Origin: Streptomyces hydrogenans
Lineage (GTDB): Bacteria; Actinomycetota; Actinomycetes; Streptomycetales; Streptomycetaceae
Direction: 5' to 3'
DNA: 64,000 nt
NCBI RefSeq assembly: GCF_014656075.1
Contig: NZ_BNBS01000009.1
Span: 65,369 to 129,368 of the forward strand
Below are positions 59,283 to 64,000 of the stretch, piece after piece. The translations under genes and the position numbers were made by a program. The notes under the pieces were generated by a model. It saw only the letters and a list, made by a program, of their open reading frames with translations, was not told the origin of the DNA and ran no database searches. Every line of letters starts with the position of its first letter. Positions within the stretch are counted from its first letter, which is position 1.

Positions 59283-60509
59283 ATGCGCACGTACGCCAAG
59301 CCGGTCGCCGCCGTCACCGGTGCCCTCGCCCTCGCCGCCTCCCTCACCGCCTGCGGCGGCTCCTCCGCCGCCTCCGACGAGAAGGTCGTCACCGTCTACA
59401 GCGCCGACGGCCTCAAGGGCGAGAAGGGCGACGGCTGGTACGACAAGGTCTTCGCCGACTTCGAGAAGGAGACCGGCATCAAGGTGAAGTACGTGGAGGG
59501 CGGCTCCGGCGAGATGGTCCAGCGGGCCCTCCGCGAGAAGTCCAACACCCAGGCCGACGTCCTCGTCACCCTGCCGCCCTTCATCCAGCAGGCCGGCTCC
59601 AAGGGGCTCCTGCAGACGTACACGCCGAAGGGCGCCGACCAGGTCGACGGCGCCGACAAGGCCGCCGACGGCTCCTGGACCTCCGTCGTCAACAACTACT
59701 TCGGCTTCATCCACAACAAGAAGGAACTGCCCGAGGCCCCCGGCACCTGGGAGGCCCTGCTCGACGCGAAGTACAAGGACAAGCTCCAGTACTCCACCCC
59801 CGGCGTCGCCGGCGACGGCACCGCCGTCCTCATCAAGGCCCTGCACGACTTCGGCGGCCAGGCGCCCGCCATGGAGTACCTGAAGAAGCTCCAGGCCAAC
59901 AACGTCGGTCCGTCCTCCTCCACCTCCAAGCTCGCCCCCAAGGTCGACAAGGGCGAACTCCTCGTCGCCAACGGCGACGTGCAGATGAACTTCGCCCAGG
60001 CCGCGTCCATGCCGAACCTCGCCATCTGGTTCCCGGCCAAGGAGGGCGGCAGGCCCACCACCTTCGCCCTGCCCTACGCCGCCGGCCTCGTCGACAAGGC
60101 CCCGCACACCGAGAACGGCAAGAAGCTCCTCGACTTCATGCTCGCCGAGCGGGCCCAGCGCGAGGTCAGCGCCGTCGGCGGCGGCTTCCCCGCCCGCAAG
60201 GACGTCAAGCCCACCGACGCCAATGCCCTCGCCCTCGCCAAGCTGATGGAGGGCGTCGAGGTCTTCGAGCCGGACTGGGCCGACATCGACGCCAACCTCT
60301 CCTCCTACGTCGACGCGTGGAAGTCCGCGACCGGCAGCTGCCGGCGCCTGCGCCGCCATGAGGCGCCGCACCGCCGACGTCCCCTCCCGGCCGCGGGCGG
60401 TCGCGGTCCCCGCCGGCGCCTCGACCGCCGGCTTCCGCTTCCGCTCCACCGGGTCCGACAACGGGTAACGGACGATCGACGGGGTCACCTCGACCCCTTC
60501 CTGACCTAG
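59283..60509 (+). CDS. phnS: Phosphonate ABC importer binding lipoprotein (PhnS-like) with abnormal C-terminus
   Basis: A 408-aa solute-binding lipoprotein: lipobox LTAC with acylated Cys24, then a type 2 periplasmic fold (VVTVYSADGLKGEKGDGWYD, QADVLVTLPPFIQQA, VNNYFGFIHNKKELP, NLAIWFPAKEGGRPTTFALPYAAG). The family normally ends just after YVDAWKSATGS, residue 352 here. The next codon is TGC (60339-60341), one base from TGA, and about 56 Arg/Pro-rich residues follow before the stop. This looks like a stop-loss extension or a sequencing change. The ligand is inferred from the operon to be 2-aminoethylphosphonate or similar. Confidence 0.86.
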   Translation: MRTYAKPVAAVTGALALAASLTACGGSSAASDEKVVTVYSADGLKGEKGDGWYDKVFADFEKETGIKVKYVEGGSGEMVQRALREKSNTQADVLVTLPPFIQQAGSKGLLQTYTPKGADQVDGADKAADGSWTSVVNNYFGFIHNKKELPEAPGTWEALLDAKYKDKLQYSTPGVAGDGTAVLIKALHDFGGQAPAMEYLKKLQANNVGPSSSTSKLAPKVDKGELLVANGDVQMNFAQAASMPNLAIWFPAKEGGRPTTFALPYAAGLVDKAPHTENGKKLLDFMLAERAQREVSAVGGGFPARKDVKPTDANALALAKLMEGVEVFEPDWADIDANLSSYVDAWKSATGSCRRLRRHEAPHRRRPLPAAGGRGPRRRLDRRLPLPLHRVRQRVTDDRRGHLDPFLT

Positions 60510-60584
60510 GCTGGGGGCGTCGCCACAGCGCTGTCGCGTCGCCCCCAGCACACGCACGTCACGTACGGCAGGAGTCCCGCACCC

Positions 60585-61364
60585 ATGGCAGAGCGCAAGC
60601 CGATCGAATCCTGGCTCACCGACATGGACGGCGTCCTCATCCACGAGGGCGTCCCGATCCCCGGCGCGGACGCCTTCATCAGGAAACTGCGGGACACCGG
60701 CAAGCCGTTCCTGGTCCTCACCAACAACTCCATCTACACCGCCCGCGACCTGCACGCCCGGCTGCGGCGCATGGGCCTCGACGTCCCGGTGGAGAACATC
60801 TGGACCTCGGCGCTCGCCACCGCCAAGTTCCTCGACGACCAGCGCCCCGGCGGCACCGCGTACGTCATCGGCGAGGCCGGACTCACCACCGCCCTCCACG
60901 ACATCGGCTACGTCCTCACCGACCACGAGCCCGACTACGTGGTCCTCGGCGAGACCCGCACGTACTCCTTCGAGGCGATGACCAAGGCGGTCCGCCTCAT
61001 CAACAACGGCGCCCGCTTCATCTGCACCAACCCCGACGAGACCGGCCCCTCGCTGGAGGGCCCGCTGCCCGCCACCGGCTCCGTCGCCGCCCTCATCACC
61101 AAGGCGACCGGCAAGGACCCGTACTTCGCCGGCAAGCCCAACCCGCTGATGATGCGCACCGGGCTCAACGCGATCGGCGCCCACTCCGAGTCCAGCGCGA
61201 TGATCGGCGACCGGATGGACACCGACATCCTCGCGGGCCTGGAGGCGGGCATGCAGACCTTCCTCGTCCTCACCGGCCTCACCACCGAGGCCGAGATCGA
61301 CCGCTTCCCGTTCCGCCCCTCCAAGATCGTGAAGTCGATCGCGGACATCGTCGACCGCGTCTGA
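60585..61364 (+). CDS. HAD-IIA phosphatase (NagD-like)
   Basis: A 259-aa HAD-IIA hydrolase. Nucleophile Asp13 sits in SWLTDMDGVLIHEG, motif II is FLVLTNNS, the substrate Lys lies in FAGKPNPLMMRTGL, and motif IV is AMIGDRMDTDILAGLEAGM. The family includes NagD and 4-nitrophenyl phosphatases acting on nucleotide or sugar phosphates; a specific substrate cannot be deduced. GGCAGGAGTC (60567-60576) precedes ATG 60585, and a TAGGCT -10 lies at about 60508. It follows the phosphonate operon but has its own promoter, so I treat it as separate. Confidence 0.92.
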   Translation: MAERKPIESWLTDMDGVLIHEGVPIPGADAFIRKLRDTGKPFLVLTNNSIYTARDLHARLRRMGLDVPVENIWTSALATAKFLDDQRPGGTAYVIGEAGLTTALHDIGYVLTDHEPDYVVLGETRTYSFEAMTKAVRLINNGARFICTNPDETGPSLEGPLPATGSVAALITKATGKDPYFAGKPNPLMMRTGLNAIGAHSESSAMIGDRMDTDILAGLEAGMQTFLVLTGLTTEAEIDRFPFRPSKIVKSIADIVDRV

Positions 61365-61438
61365 GCCCTTCCGGGCCCCGCCCCTGCGGATGCGAGAACC
61401 ACCGATCCGGGTGACCCTGCCAGTACCAGGAGGTCACA

Positions 61439-62011
61439 ATGCGTTCAGGTCCCCTCGCTCTCCGTGCCGCAGGGGCGGCACTGGCTCTGGTGCTCGTCCC
61501 CGGCGCCGCGGCCACCGCCTTCGCCCACGACGGCGTCCAGGTCACCGTCACCCCGTCCACCGCCGCACCCGGAGCCGACGTCGACGTCCGCGCCCAGGGG
61601 TGCAAGGGCACCACCGGCGCCGCCAAGTCCCCGGCGTTCGTCGCGGACGCCGAACTCACCGGCCGGGACGGCGGCGACCACGCCGTCTTCGGCGGCGCCA
61701 CGGTCAGGACGGGCCTGGAGGACGGCACGTACAAGGTCTCCGTCACCTGCGACGGCCACGACCACCCGGACGTCGGCACGCTCACCGTCCGCCACCACGA
61801 GCGGCCGACCCACCGCCCGGTCCCGGTCGCCCCGGTCCGCGCGGGCGGCGGCGGCACCGCCGCCTTCGCGGCCCCCGCCGCGCCCGGTGTCGCCCAGACG
61901 GCGAGCGAGGACGGCCTCGGCACCCCGTACACCCTGCTCGGCCTCGGCATGGCCGGCGCGGCCGCCGTCGCGGTCGCCTTCCGCAGCTCCCGCCGCCGGC
62001 GCACGGAATAG
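61439..62011 (+). CDS. Secreted protein with C-terminal membrane anchor, paired with class F sortase
   Basis: A 190-aa protein. The signal peptide (about 1-30, AAGALALVLVPGAAATAFA region) is followed by a beta-rich domain of about 90 residues (VQVTVTPSTAAPGADVDVRAQGC; GTYKVSVTCDGH) with two Cys that could form a disulfide. A Pro/Gly linker and a C-terminal helix (YTLLGLGMAGAAAVAVAF) end in SSRRRRTE. The tail resembles a sorting signal but lacks LPxTG or LAxTG, so it may simply be a membrane anchor. CCAGGAGG precedes ATG 61439. It is two bases before the sortase gene and surely co-transcribed. Confidence 0.82.
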   Translation: MRSGPLALRAAGAALALVLVPGAAATAFAHDGVQVTVTPSTAAPGADVDVRAQGCKGTTGAAKSPAFVADAELTGRDGGDHAVFGGATVRTGLEDGTYKVSVTCDGHDHPDVGTLTVRHHERPTHRPVPVAPVRAGGGGTAAFAAPAAPGVAQTASEDGLGTPYTLLGLGMAGAAAVAVAFRSSRRRRTE

Positions 62012-62013
62012 GC

Positions 62014-62661
62014 GTGGCCGCGTCGAGCCGCCCGGTCACCGGCGTCGCCTGGGCGGTCCTGCTCCTCGGGCTCTGGCTCTGGGGCCACGACGCGGCCCGG
62101 GGCCCCGGCGGCAGCTCGGCCCCCACGCACGGCGACATCGCGGCGGTCGGCCGCCCGCTGGGCGTGGACCTGCCGCCGTCCCGCGCGCCGATACCGGACA
62201 CGGCCCGGCCCCGCCGGGTCGAGATCCCCGCCCTCGGCATCGACGCCCCCGTCGTCGCCCGGGGCCTCGACGCCACCGGGGCGGTCGACCCGCCGCCGTA
62301 CGAGATGCCGCACACCGTCGGCTGGTACGGCCCCGGCACCACGCCCGGCGCGGCGGGCCCCGCCCTGCTCGTCGGCCACGTCGACACCGAGACCCGCCCC
62401 GCCGTCTTCTACGGCCTGAGCGCCACCCGCCCGGGCGAGACCGTCCGCGTCACCCGGACGGACGGTTCGGTGGCGGTCTTCACCGTCGACGACGTCACCG
62501 TCGTCCCCCGGGACGCCTTCGACCCCCGGAAGGTCTACGGCCCCCACGCCCCGGGCCGCTCCGAGCTCCGCCTCATCACCTGCGGCGGCACCTTCGACCG
62601 CGAGGCCGGCCTCTACACGGCGAACGTGGTCGTCTCGGCGTACCTGACGGGCGCGGAGTAG
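62014..62661 (+). CDS. Class F sortase
   Basis: A 215-aa sortase with a short cytoplasmic tail, one transmembrane helix (about 10-24) and a compact catalytic domain. The triad is His122 in LLVGHVDTE, Cys190 in LRLITCGGTFD and Arg196 in DREAGLYTANVVV. The TCGGTFD-x-YxxN context and small size identify class F, a mainly actinobacterial group of poorly defined substrate. GTG 62014 follows the upstream gene by two bases; the longer open frame reads antisense-like through that gene and is rejected. The gene ends at a very stable hairpin. Confidence 0.92.
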   Translation: MAASSRPVTGVAWAVLLLGLWLWGHDAARGPGGSSAPTHGDIAAVGRPLGVDLPPSRAPIPDTARPRRVEIPALGIDAPVVARGLDATGAVDPPPYEMPHTVGWYGPGTTPGAAGPALLVGHVDTETRPAVFYGLSATRPGETVRVTRTDGSVAVFTVDDVTVVPRDAFDPRKVYGPHAPGRSELRLITCGGTFDREAGLYTANVVVSAYLTGAE

Positions 62662-62683
62662 CACCGGCGGGGAACCGCCCCGG

Positions 62684-62743
62684 GGAGGACCTGGCCCCGG
62701 CCGGCGGCCCGCGTCCCACGGGCCGCCGGCCGGGCCGGTCCTC
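62684..62743 (+). terminator. Very stable terminator after the class F sortase gene
   Basis: CCCGGCCGGCGGCCCG (62696-62711) pairs perfectly with CGGGCCGCCGGCCGGG (62719-62734) around CGTCCCA. The stem is extended below by AGGACC/GGTCCT. Nothing else is seen in the 235-bp gap to the next gene. Confidence 0.75.
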
Positions 62744-62896
62744 GACCGCGGGCTCACGGGCCGCGGGAGGAGCCCGGCGCCGCCGCGGGAGGCGGGAGTT
62801 CCGCACACTGTAGAGGCCGTGCCTCGCACGGCCCAGAGCGCCGCCGTGTCACGATGGTCACGCATCCGCCACCCCGCACGCGCCCGAGGCTCCCGC

Positions 62897-63901
62897 ATGC
62901 CCGCACGCCCGCCCGTGTCCCCCGCCGCCCCGCTCCTGCTGATCACCGCCGTCGCCCTCGCCGTGCGCTCCGGCGGCCAGGGAGCCCGTGCGGAACCGGG
63001 CGCGCCCGGCCCCTCCGCGACGGGCGCCGCCCCCTACTGGGTGAACCCGGAGGGGAAGGCCGCCCGGGCGGTCGCCGCCCACCGCGCAGCGGGGCGGACC
63101 GCCGAGGCGGCGCTGCTGAGCCGGATCTCGACGCGTCCGGTCGCGGAGTGGATCGGCCCCGACCGGCCGGAGGCGGAGACGCGGGCGCTCACCGAGGCGG
63201 CGGCGAGGGCCGGGCGGCCCGCGCTGCTGGTCCTCTACGACATCCCGAACCGGGACTGCGGCCTGCACTCGGCCGGCGGCGCGGCGGACGGGACGGCGTA
63301 CCGCGCCTGGGTGGACGCCGTCGCCCGGGGGATCGGCACGCGGCGGGCGACGGTGGTCCTGGAGCCGGACGCGGTGACGCACGTGGTCGACGGCTGCACC
63401 GCCGAGCGGCACCACGGCGAGCGGTACGCCCTGCTCAAGGCCGCCGTCGAGCGTCTGAAGCGGCAGCCGGGGGTCACCGTCCACCTGGACGCGGGGAACG
63501 CGGGCTGGGTCGCGCCGGAGAACCTGGCGGAGCCGCTCCGGCAGGCCGGCGTCGCGGCGGCGGACGGCTTCGCCGTGAACGTCTCGAACTTCCGCACGAC
63601 CGAGGAGAGCGTGGCGTACGGCCGCAGGCTCTCCGCGCTGGTCGGCGGCAAGCCCTTCGTCGTCGACACCAGCCGGAACGGGAACGGCCCCTACACCGAG
63701 GGCGACCCGGCGGAGAACTGGTGCAACCCGCCGGGCCGGGCGCTCGGCGAGCCGCCGACGCTGCGGACGGGCGATCCGCTGGTCCGCGCCTACCTGTGGA
63801 TCAAGCGGCCCGGCGAGTCGGACGGGGAGTGCCGGGGCGGTCCACGGGCGGGGGAGTGGTTCGACGCCTACGCGCTGGAACTGGCCCGCAACGCACGGTA
63901 G
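62897..63901 (+). CDS. Secreted glycoside hydrolase family 6 (endoglucanase-like)
   Basis: A 334-aa secreted enzyme of GH6. After a signal peptide (about 1-32) come the family landmarks: YWVNPEGKAARAV, LVLYDIPNRDCG (catalytic Asp region), VVLEPDAV, VTVHLDAGNAGW, FAVNVSNFRTTEE, FVVDTSRNGNGP, NPPGRALG and LWIKRPGESDGEC. GH6 enzymes invert beta-1,4-glucan bonds. No cellulose-binding module is present, so it may act on short chains or envelope glucans. ATG 62897 gives a standard signal peptide; GTG 62819 would add 26 Arg-rich residues. A perfect-stem terminator follows. Confidence 0.9.
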   Translation: MPARPPVSPAAPLLLITAVALAVRSGGQGARAEPGAPGPSATGAAPYWVNPEGKAARAVAAHRAAGRTAEAALLSRISTRPVAEWIGPDRPEAETRALTEAAARAGRPALLVLYDIPNRDCGLHSAGGAADGTAYRAWVDAVARGIGTRRATVVLEPDAVTHVVDGCTAERHHGERYALLKAAVERLKRQPGVTVHLDAGNAGWVAPENLAEPLRQAGVAAADGFAVNVSNFRTTEESVAYGRRLSALVGGKPFVVDTSRNGNGPYTEGDPAENWCNPPGRALGEPPTLRTGDPLVRAYLWIKRPGESDGECRGGPRAGEWFDAYALELARNAR

Positions 63902-63917
63902 TTGACCCGAGGTGACA

Positions 63918-63949
63918 AGAAGGCCCCTCACTCGCGTGAGGGGCCTTCT
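63918..63949 (+). terminator. Perfect 14-bp stem terminator between the GH6 gene and tRNA-Lys
   Basis: AGAAGGCCCCTCAC pairs with GTGAGGGGCCTTCT around TCGC. It can serve the GH6 gene and the convergent tRNA. Confidence 0.8.
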
Positions 63950-63956
63950 CTGTCGG

Positions 63957-64000
63957 TGCGCCGCCAGGGACTCGAACCCCGGACCCGCTGATTAAGAGTC
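63957..64000 (-). tRNA. tRNA-Lys (CUU), cut by the window end
   Basis: The 3' half of a tRNA on the minus strand. It shows acceptor strand GCGGCGC with discriminator A, T-arm CGGGGTTCGAGTCCCTG, and the anticodon loop CUCUUAA with anticodon CUU. The 5' half lies beyond base 64000. No CCA is encoded. Confidence 0.9.

Noticed and set aside
62819..62896. 26-residue upstream extension of the GH6 enzyme
   Set aside because: It is Arg-rich and would precede the signal peptide; ATG 62897 gives a normal secreted start. Not fully excluded.

Overview
The window is high-GC chromosomal DNA from a Streptomyces-type actinobacterium. Codons are GC-rich at third positions, GTG starts are common, and neighbouring genes often overlap as GTGA or ATGA. 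Familiar Streptomyces gene neighbourhoods are present: mec/cysO/cysM, the DasR-controlled N-acetylglucosamine PTS genes, rph-rdgB, and a bifunctional PBP. One complete tRNA gene (Leu-UAG) and one cut by the right edge (Lys-CUU) are present.

Layout. 1-6.6 kb: tail of a membrane protein; a Mec-type JAMM peptidase; a cobalamin riboswitch driving a three-gene ABC importer; a cysteine-rich leader peptide ahead of cysO-cysM; a membrane-anchored PemK-like protein; an MBL-fold hydrolase. 6.6-10.1 kb: two PTS EIIC genes and an EIIB gene, with four DasR-type operators. 10.1-15.4 kb: rph, a lipoprotein, rdgB, tRNA-Leu, two tandem HNH endonucleases, bcp, a DUF3618 protein, a GroES-like protein, and a guanidine-III riboswitch with the Gdx exporter. 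15.4-22.2 kb: class A PBP, an ABC-2 exporter, a DUF445 protein and a small membrane protein.

22.2-42.0 kb is the unusual part, a probable anti-phage island of about 20 kb. A leftward operon encodes a 65-aa protein, a 1,585-aa fusion of a sacsin-like GHKL ATPase to an SF2 helicase, a UvrD-like helicase, a DrmA-like helicase and a DrmB-like DUF1998 protein. The last four genes are coupled by 4-nt overlaps. A divergent operon encodes an XRE-HTH/GHKL ATPase and two proteins of unknown function. A third unit encodes a Vsr endonuclease, a cytosine methyltransferase homologue that lacks the catalytic PCQ motif, and an intact cytosine methyltransferase with a large helical insertion. DrmA and DrmB link it to DISARM, but DrmC and DrmE are not visible and the added helicases and GHKL ATPases are not the published gene set. 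I consider it a candidate new DISARM-related system.

42-64 kb: a TPR/SEC-C protein, class E sortase, MFS exporter with a divergent HxlR regulator and paired operators, DUF6412 and YidC-like proteins, an FAH-family hydrolase, an LPETG-anchored surface protein, Gfo/Idh/MocA oxidoreductase, ROK regulator, an LAxTG surface protein, a phosphonate (2-aminoethylphosphonate-type) regulator/catabolism/ABC-transport cluster, a HAD-IIA phosphatase, a secreted protein with a class F sortase, and a GH6 glycosidase. Several genes have -10 boxes 6-7 nt before the start codon (leaderless transcripts). Degenerate GC-rich tandem repeats recur directly downstream of stop codons.
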